The translations under genes and the position numbers were made by a program. From JAEXOD01 sp043805435 (GTDB taxonomy: Bacteria; Bacteroidota; Ignavibacteria; Ignavibacteriales; Melioribacteraceae), in the NCBI GenBank assembly GCA_043805435.1, contig JAZDHY010000022.1, positions 124,001 through 188,000 of the forward strand: 64,000 bases of DNA, given 5' to 3'. The notes under the pieces are model-generated. The model was not told the origin of the DNA. It saw only the letters and a program-made list of their open reading frames with translations, and did no database searches. This document shows, in pieces, positions 56,701 to 64,000 of the stretch (position 1 is its first letter; each line of letters starts with the position of its first letter).

Positions 56701-59700
56701 TTATTAACATCCGCAGAAGACTGCCATTTAATGTAATATTTAGATCCTGCCTGCAAATATTCACCACCATTAGGCGAAGTTACTGTTAACACCGGTGGAT
56801 AAATAGTAAGACTTCCACTTGTATCTTTTACACTTTCAAACTTTGTATCTTTCATCATAACTAATACATTGCTTGAATTAATAGATTGAGGGATAACCCA
56901 TGTAAAAGCACCTATATTAGCTTTTTGTTTGGTAATACTACTCCATACATTTCCACCATCCAAAGACAAATAAATGCCAATACTATCAATATCATTACTT
57001 GCCGTCCATTGAAGTTGTTGTGTTGATCCGCTTGCCCATATTTCACCGCCAATCGGTTCATTAATCTGCAATTTTGAAATTACTATTACTGTATCGTTTA
57101 CATCATTAATAGAATTTGCAGCCAAAGCATCAACAATTTTAATTCGTGTTGATGTATTTGGATAATCAGGAATAAGCCAATTATAAACCCCGCTTGAAGC
57201 AACAGTATTTGTAACTACAGGATTCCAAACTAACCCATTATTAGTAGAAAAATATATGTTTATATTTTGAACGTTACTTGTGCTGTTCCATTTAATCTGT
57301 TTTACTGATCCAACCTGCCATTTTTGGAAAATATTAGGATTTGTAACTAAAACATCTGCAATTCGAACACTACTTGCACTTATTCCTGCAATACTGCTTG
57401 TTTCGCTGCTTCGCACTCTAATATTAACAATATTAGAAGGATCGTTAGGAATTAACCATGAATATGTACCAAGATTAGCCGCAATATTTTGTGCAATAGT
57501 TTTCCAAACACCATTATCGGTATTATATTCAATATTAACCAAAGGAATATTAGCACTTGCATTCCACGTAATACTTTGTGTTGTACCAACCTGATAATTT
57601 TCCGATCCGGTTTGAGAAGTTAATTTCAAAGCTGCAATTGTAAAGGTAGCATTACTTGTACTTGAAATAAAACTGTTATTAGCCTCGCTTATTCTAATTT
57701 TTGCCAAATTAGTAAATGTATTTGCCGGAACTATCCATTTATATTTTAAAGAATCTAAAGAAGTACTAAGATTTGGAGAGGCTGGAATTGTTGTCCAATT
57801 TAGTCCATTATCTAATGTAAATTCCAATTTGATATCACTTATATTTGCGGATTTTGTTCCTGTAATAAAATAAGATTTTCCTTCCTGTAAATATTCCCCA
57901 CCAACAGGATATATTAAACTAAGATTGGCATAAGTAATTGAAAGACTATTACTTGTACTAACAATATTTTCAAATTTTGTATCCTTGATTTTAATTAATA
58001 CATTATTTGAATTGAGAGATTGAGGAATAGTCCAATTATATTGATTTGTATTTGCTTTTTGTTTAGTAATTAAACTCCATATATTACCACCATCAAGTGA
58101 TAAATATATACCAACACTATCAATATCGGTACTTGAAGTCCATTTGATTGGTTGAGTATCGCCGCTTAGCCAATTTTCCCCACCAAGAGGATTTGTAATT
58201 TTAAGTTTTGTTATTGTAATATCATTATCGCTAATGTCATTAATAAAATCTGCAGCTAATGCATCAACAACTTTAATCCGTGTTGTTGTATTCGGATTAT
58301 CAGGTATTATCCAATTATAAACTCCGGTAGAAGCCAATGTATCGGTTACAATAGGATTCCAAACAATCCCGTTATTTGAAGTATAATAAATATTTATTTT
58401 CTGAATATTTGCAGTGCTGTTCCATTTTATTTGTTGCATTGAACCAACTTGCCATTTTTGGTAAACATTTGGTTCCGTTACTAAAATATTTGCTATTCTG
58501 AAATATTCGATATTTGAAGAATTTATTTGCGTGGATAAACTGCTGCGTATTCTAATTTTAATCGTATTAGAAGGATCATTAGGTATCAACCAAACATATG
58601 TACCCAAATTTGCAGCAATATTTTGGGCAATCAGTTTCCAAATCCCGTCAATAGTGCTGTATTCAATATTTACAAAAGGTATATTAGCACTTGCATTCCA
58701 TGTAATGTTTTGGGATGTTCCAACTTGATAATTTTCTGAACCAAGCTGCGATGTTAACTGCAACGCTGCAATTGTAAATGGTGTTGTACTTGTGCTAGTA
58801 ATAAAACTATTTTGAACATCAGTAATTTTTATTTTTGCTAAATTAGTAAATGTATTTTCCGGTACTTTCCAATTAAACTTTAACGAATCTGCAGGATAAC
58901 TACTTTTAATAGTAACCCAATTTGCACCACCATCGGAAGTAAATTCAATTTTTACATTATTTACATTTGAAGATTTAGTCCACCCAATATTGTAAGACTT
59001 GCCTTCTTGTAAGTATTCTCCACCAACCGGATATGTTAAACTAAGATTTGCCGGAATAATAATAAATTTATTACTTGTATCTCTAATTGTCTCTAATTTA
59101 GTGTCTTTAATTAAAATAAATGCATTATTTGAATTTATAAGCTGTGGAATTGTCCAGCTATAAACGCCGACATTTGCTTTTATTTTATTAAGCAAACTCC
59201 AGGTTGTACCACCATCAATTGAAAGATTTATATAAACGGAATCAATGTCGGCAGTACTTATCCATTCAATTGTTTTAATTGATCCGCTTAACCAAGGTTC
59301 AATTCCGTCAGGTTTAATAACACTTAAAGTGTTAATAATAAAATTAACATCACTTATATCGGATATTGCCCCGGATGAAGAAGCATCAACAACCCTGATT
59401 TTTGCATTAAATGTTGTATCTGCAGGAACAAGCCAATTATAAGTATTATTGATAGAACTATAATTTGATATAATTGATTTCCAATTAGTCCCACCATCAA
59501 CTGAATAATCGAGATTAACATTTTTAATATTTGATGTTTTTGACCATTGTACACTATTTAAAGTACCGGACTGCCATCGGACTAAATTGTTTGGTGATAG
59601 TACAGTAAGGTTTGCGATCCTAAAACTATTATTGCTAATATCAAAAACTTGATTATTAAGACTACTTTTAATTCTAATTCGCGTAGAATCTGAAGGATCA

Positions 59701-62700
59701 TTAGGAATTACCCACAAATATGGACTTGAATTTGCAGCAATATTTGAAGCAATTAATTTCCAACCTTTCGTTTCGGTAAAATATTCAATTGTAACATTTG
59801 CTATATTGTTGCTTGCAGTCCATTCAATATTTATTGTTTTACCAACTTGATAACTTGCATTACCATCCGGCGAAAGTAATGATAAATTGGCAATTGAAAA
59901 ATTAGCATTACTAATATCAATAATTGAGCTGCTTGAATTGTAATCCGCTATTCTTATCAAACCAGAATTAGTGGATAGGCCTGAAGGAACACTCCATATA
60001 TATTCACCATCAGCAGGAGTTGAATTTGTTACACTACTCCAGTTAACTCCATTATCAATACTATAATCAATTATTACGTTATCTATGCTTGCCGAATTTG
60101 TCCATTTAATATTGTAAGATACGCCGGCTTGCAAAACTTCACCGCCATTTGGATCAACAACTTTAATACTTCCAATAACAAATGTATTATCACTCATATC
60201 ATTTATTTGACTATTTCCGGCATCACTTATTTTTATTTTCATTACCGGACTAACTAATTCTGCCGGGATATTCCAAGTATATTTACCTGTTAATGCGGGA
60301 GTTGAATTAACAATTTCATTCCATGAAGTACCATTATTAACAGAATATTCTATTTTAACCGAGGCAATTTGACTGCTAATCCATTCAATATCTCGTGAAG
60401 TTCCCGAAGTCCAATATTGACCTCCATTAGGACTAGATAAATCTAATTGTTTAATAACAAAATTTGGGCTTTGATAGACTAATTTTGAAGTAATATCCGA
60501 AATTCTTACTTTGGCAGTAGAAGTACCTTCTGTTGAAGGTATTGTCCATAAATATGTCCCGTTAACAGTCGGTACGTTATTTGCACCCGGTATTAATTCC
60601 CAAGTTGCTCCACCGTCTCTCGAATATTCGATTTTTAAAGACTGATTGGTTGTATTTGCAACCCAATTAATATTATATTGTTTACCGGCTTGCCATACAT
60701 CCGCACTTGTTGGTGAAGTGATGCCTAAAATACCAATTGTAAAAATATTATCACTTGTATCAATAATTGAGTTATTATCTGAATCAATAATTTTAACAAC
60801 TGCGTTTGAGGTTGCAATATTTGAAGGAATAACCCACGAGTAAGTGCCTAATCCTGAAGCTATATTATTTGCAATTAAAGTATATGAACTACCTTTATTA
60901 ATAGAATAATATATATTAATATTATTTATAAATTGCGATTGCCAAGTAATATTTTCAGTTGTTCCGCTTTGCCATCTTTCCGAACCATTTGGAGCAACAA
61001 CTTTAAGACTGCTAAGAGTAAATTGCCCACCCGTACTGCTAATAGAAGGATTATCTAAAGATGTTAATTTAATTTTTACCTGATTTGAGACTAAATTTTC
61101 GGGAATAATCCATTGAACAGAATTCAAAGACATTGCAATACTACTAACAATAGGAGTAGGATCCCATGTAGCACCATTATCAATACTATACTCGACCTTA
61201 ATATTATTTAAATTTGAGCCAGTCCAAGTAATTGTTTTAGCAGTTCCAGCCTGCCATTTTTCTCCACCAACCGGAGATGTTAATTGTAATTGGCTGATTG
61301 TAAACCGTGAATTACTAATATCTTTAATTGCGGCATTTGAATAATCGGAAATACGTATTAATGCTACCGATGATGAAAGAGAAGCAGGAATATTCCAAGA
61401 ATATAAACCTGGATTTATTGCTATATTTGAAGCAATACTTATCCAGTTGGTTCCATTGTCCAGCGAATAATCAAGATTAACATTAGCAATATTTTGTGAT
61501 TGCCATGTTATTGATTTTGTTGTACCAGCCTGCCAAACCTCACCGCCATTTGGTGTTAAAAGTGTTAAACTGCTAATCACAAAAGTAGACGATGTTGAAC
61601 TTATCGAAACATCATTTTTATAAGACAATCTTATTTTAGCTAATGTAGAAAAAACATCGGGAACAGACCAATTATAATGCAAATCGGAAGCTAAAACATC
61701 TTTGGCAACTTCATTCCATGTAGCACCATTATCAATCGAATAGTCAATATTTATTAACCCCAAATTAGAAGAATTCCAAGTAATATTTTTATTTGTTCCG
61801 GCTTGAACTTGTTCACCGTTAATTGGCGAGGTAATACTTAATAAACCAATTGTAAAAATAGTATTACTGGAATCTTTAATTGCGGAATTATTAGTATCTT
61901 CTATTTTTATTAAACTTGAATTACTTGTGATATTTGCCGGAATAGTCCAAGAAAAATTATTAGTTACTGCCGGTATGTTGTTTACTATTTCAGTCCAAGT
62001 TGAGCCATTGTTTAAACTATAATAAATATTTATATTATTAACAAACTGACTTTGCCAAGTAATTAGCTTTAGACTTCCCGACTGCCATATTTCGCTGCCA
62101 TTTGGGGTTGTAACAACCAAATTACTAATTATAAAGTTAGAAGATAAAATTCTAATTGACGGATCGGTTACAGATTGTAATCTAACCAATGCTTGATTTG
62201 TAGCAATATTTGAAGGAATATTCCATATAATAGAGTTTGCTGTTGAAGGAACATTCGATTTTACTGTATCCCAAGTTGTTCCATTATCAATACTATATAA
62301 AATGTTAATTATACCAAGATTTGAAGCATTCCAACTAATTGTTGTTGGTGCACCGGCTAACAACTGAGCATTACCAGCAGGAGCAATTATTCCAATATTA
62401 CTAATAATAAATCTAGTTTCACTCGAATCTTTAAAAACAGGATTACTTGTATCCCATATTTTAATTTTTGCATTCTCGGTTGTAATGTTAGAAGGGATAT
62501 TCCAATTAATATTGTAAGCATTTCCGGCAATATTATCTGCAATATTTATCCAATTTAATCCATTATCAATGCTATATGCTAAAGAAATATTATTTATATA
62601 TTTACTGTACCAAGTAATTTTTTTTGTAGATCCTGCTTGCCAATTTTCGCCACCGTTTGGTACTAATAATTGCAATCTGTTTATTGTAAACAAATCGGAT

Positions 62701-64000
62701 ATATCATAATTTGTAGTATCTAACATTTCTCTAATTTTAATACGAACTTGATTTGAAGCAGTATCTTGAGGAATAATCCAATTGTAATTACCAACTGAAC
62801 CACTTATATTGTCAATTATTTTACTCCAATTTGTACCATTGTTCAAAGAATAGAAGAGTTCGATTTGCCCTAAATTTAAGCCATTCCACTTAATTTGTTT
62901 TGTGGTTCCGGCCTGCCAAATATCGCCACCAATTGGACTAGCCAACTTCAACGAATTTATAGAAAATGATAAGCTGCTCGAATCTCTAATGATAATATTG
63001 CTTTCATCAACAAGTAAAATTTTAGCACTATTTGTTACAGAATTTGTTGGTATTACCCAACTGAATTGTTTATTGACAGCGGGCACATTAGAGGCAATTA
63101 GGTTCCATAATTGACCGTTATTATCGGATGAATAAATAGACAGACTATTTATTTGGTTACTATTCCATTTAATTAATTTTGTTGAACCGGCAAGCCAAAA
63201 TTCCCCTCCATTTGGGGCAACAACTTCTAATAATGAAATAACAAATGGATTGCTGACAGAAACTGCTCCTTTGTTGCTTAGCGAACTTAATCTTATACGC
63301 GCATGACTAGACGAAATAGTATCAGGCACTGTCCAATTGTACATATGAAGATCGGAATTGATAGAGCTAATTATAACATCCGGTTGCCATGTAACCCCAT
63401 TATCCAACGAATATTCAATTTTTATATTTCCAACTTTTGTACTATTCCACGTAATTGTTTTTTGCCTTCCGCTCTGTAATTTATCTGCATTTGTAGGAGA
63501 TGTAACAATTAAATTCCCAATAGAAAACGGATTATTTGAAACATCCTTTAATAAAATATTATTAAAGCTCTCAACTTTAATTAACATTTGTGAACTTGAA
63601 ATACCGGATGGAATATTCCAAGCATATTTATTAGTATCATTTGAAACCGATGGATATGAACTTGAAATAAGGTTCCAACTTGTACCATTATTGTCGCTAT
63701 AATAAATATTAACTGAGGGGATATGACTACTTGATAACCATTTAATATTTTGTATTGTTTCGGTTTGCCATAATTCAGCTCCATTAGGAGATACAATATT
63801 AAGATTAACAATATTAAATGTATTGCTTAAAGATGATATACTTAAGCCCGAAGCAGCATCATTTACTCTGATTCTTGCATTAGTTGACGGACTCAAGTTA
63901 AGCATATTCCAGGTATAAACACCTGTAATTGCAGGATGATTTAATACAATAGGAGTCCAAGTAATATTATCAAGACTATAATAAATATCAACTTCATCCA
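50736..64000 (-). CDS. giant T9SS-secreted repeat protein with dockerin-like domain (5' end outside window)
   Basis: Open for at least 4,421 codons, running off the window; the ATG at 63905 lies inside a repeat and is not the start. From the edge come a partial repeat, 41 complete Kre9/KNH-like (PF10342-type) beta-sandwich repeats averaging 94 residues (PNGGExWQAGTTKxIxW, then IxYSxDNGxxW, then xYxWxIP), and an FN3-like region of about 200 residues. A dockerin-like domain, a cohesin-like sandwich (about 51.0-51.4 kb) and a T9SS sorting domain (YQNYPNPFNPTTIIEY, FDILGREVASL) follow. No enzymatic domain is visible. An adhesin or surface filament is the likely role (inference), comparable in scale to SprB-type gliding adhesins but not homologous by repeat type. 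Confidence 0.88.
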   Translation of the reverse strand, partial: DEVDIYYSLDNITWTPIVLNHPAITGVYTWNMLNLSPSTNARIRVNDAASGLSISSLSNTFNIVNLNIVSPNGAELWQTETIQNIKWLSSSHIPSVNIYYSDNNGTSWNLISSSYPSVSNDTNKYAWNIPSGISSSQMLIKVESFNNILLKDVSNNPFSIGNLIVTSPTNADKLQSGRQKTITWNSTKVGNIKIEYSLDNGVTWQPDVIISSINSDLHMYNWTVPDTISSSHARIRLSSLSNKGAVSVSNPFVISLLEVVAPNGGEFWLAGSTKLIKWNSNQINSLSIYSSDNNGQLWNLIASNVPAVNKQFSWVIPTNSVTNSAKILLVDESNIIIRDSSSLSFSINSLKLASPIGGDIWQAGTTKQIKWNGLNLGQIELFYSLNNGTNWSKIIDNISGSVGNYNWIIPQDTASNQVRIKIREMLDTTNYDISDLFTINRLQLLVPNGGENWQAGSTKKITWYSKYINNISLAYSIDNGLNWINIADNIAGNAYNINWNIPSNITTENAKIKIWDTSNPVFKDSSETRFIISNIGIIAPAGNAQLLAGAPTTISWNASNLGIINILYSIDNGTTWDTVKSNVPSTANSIIWNIPSNIATNQALVRLQSVTDPSIRILSSNFIISNLVVTTPNGSEIWQSGSLKLITWQSQFVNNINIYYSLNNGSTWTEIVNNIPAVTNNFSWTIPANITSNSSLIKIEDTNNSAIKDSSNTIFTIGLLSITSPINGEQVQAGTNKNITWNSSNLGLINIDYSIDNGATWNEVAKDVLASDLHYNWSVPDVFSTLAKIRLSYKNDVSISSTSSTFVISSLTLLTPNGGEVWQAGTTKSITWQSQNIANVNLDYSLDNGTNWISIASNIAINPGLYSWNIPASLSSSVALIRISDYSNAAIKDISNSRFTISQLQLTSPVGGEKWQAGTAKTITWTGSNLNNIKVEYSIDNGATWDPTPIVSSIAMSLNSVQWIIPENLVSNQVKIKLTSLDNPSISSTGGQFTLSSLKVVAPNGSERWQSGTTENITWQSQFINNINIYYSINKGSSYTLIANNIASGLGTYSWVIPSNIATSNAVVKIIDSDNNSIIDTSDNIFTIGILGITSPTSADVWQAGKQYNINWVANTTNQSLKIEYSRDGGATWELIPGANNVPTVNGTYLWTIPSTEGTSTAKVRISDITSKLVYQSPNFVIKQLDLSSPNGGQYWTSGTSRDIEWISSQIASVKIEYSVNNGTSWNEIVNSTPALTGKYTWNIPAELVSPVMKIKISDAGNSQINDMSDNTFVIGSIKVVDPNGGEVLQAGVSYNIKWTNSASIDNVIIDYSIDNGVNWSSVTNSTPADGEYIWSVPSGLSTNSGLIRIADYNSSSSIIDISNANFSIANLSLLSPDGNASYQVGKTINIEWTASNNIANVTIEYFTETKGWKLIASNIAANSSPYLWVIPNDPSDSTRIRIKSSLNNQVFDISNNSFRIANLTVLSPNNLVRWQSGTLNSVQWSKTSNIKNVNLDYSVDGGTNWKSIISNYSSINNTYNWLVPADTTFNAKIRVVDASSSGAISDISDVNFIINTLSVIKPDGIEPWLSGSIKTIEWISTADIDSVYINLSIDGGTTWSLLNKIKANVGVYSWTIPQLINSNNAFILIKDTKLETIRDTSNKFIIIPANLSLTYPVGGEYLQEGKSYNIGWTKSSNVNNVKIEFTSDGGANWVTIKSSYPADSLKFNWKVPENTFTNLAKIKITDVQNSFITSTSTTPFTIAALQLTSQLGSENYQVGTSQNITWNASANIPFVNIEYSTIDGIWKLIAQNIAANLGTYVWLIPNDPSNTIKIRIRSSLSTQINSSNIEYFRIANILVTEPNVYQKWQVGSMQQIKWNSTANIQKINIYYTSNNGIVWNPIVTDTLASTGVYNWIIPDNPNTTTRIKVVDALAADFINDISDNDITITKLKITNPLGGENWLSGDTQPIKWTSSTDIDSVGIYLSLDGGNIWSLITKQKANTNQYNWTIPQSLNSNNVLIKIKDTKFENIVSTSNSLSITYANLSLIYPVGGEYLQEGKSYFITGTKSANISDIKLEFTLDNGLNWTTIPASPNLSTSLDSLKYKWIVPANTFTNLAKIRISEANNSFISSTSNATFTIAALKLTSQTGSENYQVGTTQSITWNASANIPLVNIEYNTDNGVWKTIAQNIAANLGTYSWLIPNDPSNIVNIRVRSSETSSIAGISASSVRIADVLVTNPNIFQKWQVGSVKQIKWNSTSNVQNINIYFSTNNGLVWNPVVTNTVASSGVYNWLIPDYPNTSTRIKIVDALAANSINDVNDTVIVISKLQINEPIGGEIWASGSTQQLQWTASNDIDSIGIYLSLDGGNVWSSITKQKANIGAFTWVIPQSINSSNVLVMMKDTKFESVKDTSGSLTIYPPVLTVTSPNGGEYLQAGSKYYIKWQSSADVNNIKIEFRQNAADTVWSVLENSYPADSLQYLWTIPLDISTNAAKIRITDVMQPFIVDSSDNFFKIGWVLVQSPNGGEHIQSGKKIDINWLTSANITNVKIEYTINGNIWTTIVPSIAANIGTYKWTIPNTPSAFARIKISDALSNNTIKDLSDTDFTISLLQLTTPASSIQLQAGTNYQIKWNSSPEINYVNLEYTLDGTVWNIISQDSIQASVGEYLWQIPDNLCSTQGKIRIWDNSSAGINDTSKYLITFKMLNLTSPIGGENWQVGTTKAIRWNACQVDTITIEYSINNGQNWLLVSENIPTLGNIYNWTVPNTVSSNVLVRLVDKTNPQLLAVSNRFSIFNPSINLVTPNGGETWQSGTTKTIEWQSNLIDFVKIEFSSDSGATWSTLRSSISADSSYSWFIQNNLETHGAVIRVSDVVNPHIKDTSEVFTITELRLTSPMGGEYWQSGTQKNITWHAGSGINLVRLQYSLDNGQNWTNIAEAQNIIASVDTFKWNIPITLGTNIAKIRVMDIVDQTINSTSVDTFTIGWVRVITPNGGNVFQSGHSVNVTWECSGNLRKVNVEIYNPSTNQVVVESEANASLKTINLVIPSNYFSDSLVVRISEVNSNYLISDVSDNLFSTKALELMRPVFGDNWKAGTTETIKWEASSNNNTVNILYTSNNGVTWNPIVTNYSAALGEYDWQIPNNLSSDKCIIKIYNSFYTNVKDSSGLFNIYVPGLSLISPNGNNYYQAGNTYKIQWSSSFVTAAAIEFSSDNGVTWDTLKAPIQASLGEWDWQIPNRVSTNLGLIRISDYSNNAVKDVSDATFVVGWIEVISPDGGENWLSNSSNEIRWENSSSISLINIYYSNGDNGIDTNWVLLTTNHPAANMPYIWQQIPNKETNRGKIKITDAKSNNKIANESNDYFSITKLYVLSPNGGEVWYSGNAYKITWTPSININGLKIELSTNGGKTWGVNITSSTPASTGFYDWAIDGSLYSDSSLIRLTDVEHNEIIDVSDGLFTLGAIQLRTFDNEEKVLEGSNKLITWLNSANIKFVDLLYRTKDKVWKPIKFRVPANDEQYNWIIPSEPSDSCYITIRNSDNFIFNDTSNKPFVICRMKFGSPNGGEIWQTGTTKEITWQSLNVSQVYLEYSVDTTVIPITWTKIVNQPILASLGKYSWEIPDDINLAGKNYRFRIYDINESEVADTSNSYSTLSYLRLLTPNNGEQTGTSQIIKWSNNVNTISKVNIYIQREISDFNWTVIARNVNSDPSSYLWNINIDPSQTCRIKVEDSQNNNVYDVSDIPFTVCSIKLISPNGGKYQKLQIGKTYDITWETSFINIVRLEFSTNNGQSWNLVPNANSIPASEKRFAWYMDDIPSRNTRLRISDANKETIYDVSDTTFTICSLNLLQPNTLTAYQVGQTYDITWQSVNIDSVRIQLSIDDGKNWSNLVGISDADSGRFRWEVPNLLSALARIRISDFYEIGVNDTSNSNFVIGKYPNVVLYKPYQSNVIKFIYDFLTPQETIIIERFEYQIGEGAIINTLQSLIDPPVNITGPQTDTLYWRSTDNLLNYEGPVKVWVTFRSPQYNVTYKVLVDTVGVDNKAPLFVQSKVTLYQKPDKFGWNKVIAKWEKGTDLSDDIRYKLSFNDINNEYINYLKETNEDSLIIPNVWSSVNYLIKLDVSDVYNNTSSYILPNFKSVATCDFSGDNELNSLDLAAYIKSWTSKDSTIGADLAPYDGAYPIIKVRGDNKLNIEDLLVFVNMWNYGQEYTLPKMNVINYYDKSVEREQITFKRGENNFSFPINYDKKEDLIAITAEIHYQPDVFKFDSLKIKGLIENTGLAFIKNDTINGVMKIDFAELDGKLDADYSLSTVLQYAFDRVSKEDSLMIKYTGYNNNLVKVFDKSIVYSMHEIPAQYKLYQNYPNPFNPTTIIEYDLPEKTKVNLVIFDILGREVASLVNEEQNVGTYRVQFDSHKLRGGLASGVYFYRIHTQKYTLTQKMLLLK
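51453..51644 (-). other. dockerin-type-I-like domain in the giant protein
   Basis: Two EF-hand-like loops about 45 residues apart. The first, DFSGDNELNSLDLAAYIKSW, keeps the calcium-ligand pattern D-x-S-x-D-x-x-x-N-x-x-D. The second, KVRGDNKLNIEDLLVFVNMW, keeps positions 5, 9 and 12 but has Lys and Arg at positions 1 and 3, so its calcium binding may be weakened. The paired loop-helix layout is the dockerin hallmark. Confidence 0.7.
56790..60167 (-). repeat. three copies of a four-repeat (about 375-codon) super-unit
   Basis: Repeats 14-17, 18-21 and 22-25 form super-units starting at 60167, 59045 and 57923, with the next A-type repeat at 56789. The periods are 1122, 1122 and 1134 bases. A-type units share GGEYLQEG-SY. 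B-type units share YQVG and a shortened loop, with IAANLGTY. C-type units share QKWQVG and VYNWxIPD. D-type units share DIDSVGIYLSLDGG and KDTKxE. Copies two and three are the most alike, implying the latest duplication. Confidence 0.8.
60168..63803 (-). repeat. two-repeat alternation in the N-terminal-side array
   Basis: Repeats 1-13 alternate between two subtypes. Odd units begin PNG(G/S/A)E and mostly end with D-x-S-(N/D) before the last strand (for example IKDSSNTIFTI). Even units begin P-x-(N/G) without PNGGE and lack that D-x-S-N motif (for example ISSTSSTFVIS). The expansion unit here was therefore a pair of domains. Confidence 0.75.

Larger units (their letters stand above)
52263..64000 (-). 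repeat. tandem Kre9/KNH-like repeat array, 41 complete units
   Basis: Protein-level tandem repeats encoded from the window edge to 52263. The first complete unit starts at 63803 and the 41st ends at 52263, a mean of 94 codons. DNA identity between neighbours is low, so the array is old overall; it is not a short nucleotide repeat. Single-unit length varies through indels in the loop between IxYSxDNG and the W-x-I-P strand. Confidence 0.9.

Noticed and set aside
55345..57594. Open frames on the plus strand inside the giant gene (for example 55345-55710 and 57280-57594)
   Set aside because: They are antisense to the repeats, recur with the repeat period, lack ribosome sites and have no recognisable domains.
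52263..64000. Periodic sequence resembling a CRISPR or satellite array
   Set aside because: The period is about 282 bases, is an exact multiple of codons and is conserved mainly at protein level; there are no short identical repeats with unique spacers.

Overview
The window is a 64-kb piece of an AT-rich bacterial chromosome (about one third G+C by eye). It most likely comes from the Bacteroidota/Chlorobiota side of the tree, and an Ignavibacteria-like organism fits best. Two large secreted proteins end in the type IX secretion (Por) sorting domain with the NYPNPFNP motif. A SusC/SusD pair is present, one promoter matches the TTTG / TAnnTTTG pattern of Bacteroidetes, and the sensors are of the Reg_prop and multi-PAS types common in that group. 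No rRNA, tRNA, CRISPR array, insertion sequence or phage gene was seen.

Region 1 (1-12.2 kb) is core metabolism and signalling: the 3' part of gltX facing glnS across a shared terminator, an orphan five-PAS histidine kinase, a PMCA-like P-type ATPase, a long-form isocitrate dehydrogenase, a B12-binding radical SAM protein and a small PGPGW membrane protein. Region 2 (12.2-20.5 kb) is a regulated uptake locus: a beta-propeller sensor kinase, its NarL-type response regulator, then a SusC-like receptor and a SusD-like lipoprotein. A perfect palindrome lies just upstream of susC. Region 3 (20.5-28.3 kb, minus strand) holds an envelope folding operon of three parvulin-type PPIases plus a MoxR ATPase, then metG and a SlyD-like FKBP. 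Region 4 (28.5-36.7 kb) holds wecB, a mosaic T9SS cargo protein, and an operon of MFS transporter, PqqD-like protein, outer-membrane protein and M29 aminopeptidase.

Region 5 (36.7-49.7 kb, minus strand) is a run of 13 tightly packed or overlapping genes: purC, DUF971, pgsA, pgpA, cinA, thpR, recA, recX, a glutaryl-CoA-dehydrogenase-like gene, guaB, a glycosyltransferase, purD and an OPT transporter. It links purine synthesis, phospholipid synthesis and DNA repair.

Region 6 (49.85 kb to the window end, minus strand) is the most striking. It is an open reading frame of at least 4,421 codons that runs off the window. It encodes at least 41 complete Kre9/KNH-like beta-sandwich repeats of about 94 residues, then an FN3-like region, a dockerin-like domain, a cohesin-like domain and a T9SS sorting signal. 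Directly downstream in the same direction is a lipoprotein with an FN3-like and a cohesin-like domain. The pair suggests a secreted giant filament or adhesin that may dock onto its own surface lipoprotein, or onto itself. The repeats alternate in pairs in the upstream part and switch to a four-repeat unit in the middle, which records successive internal duplications.
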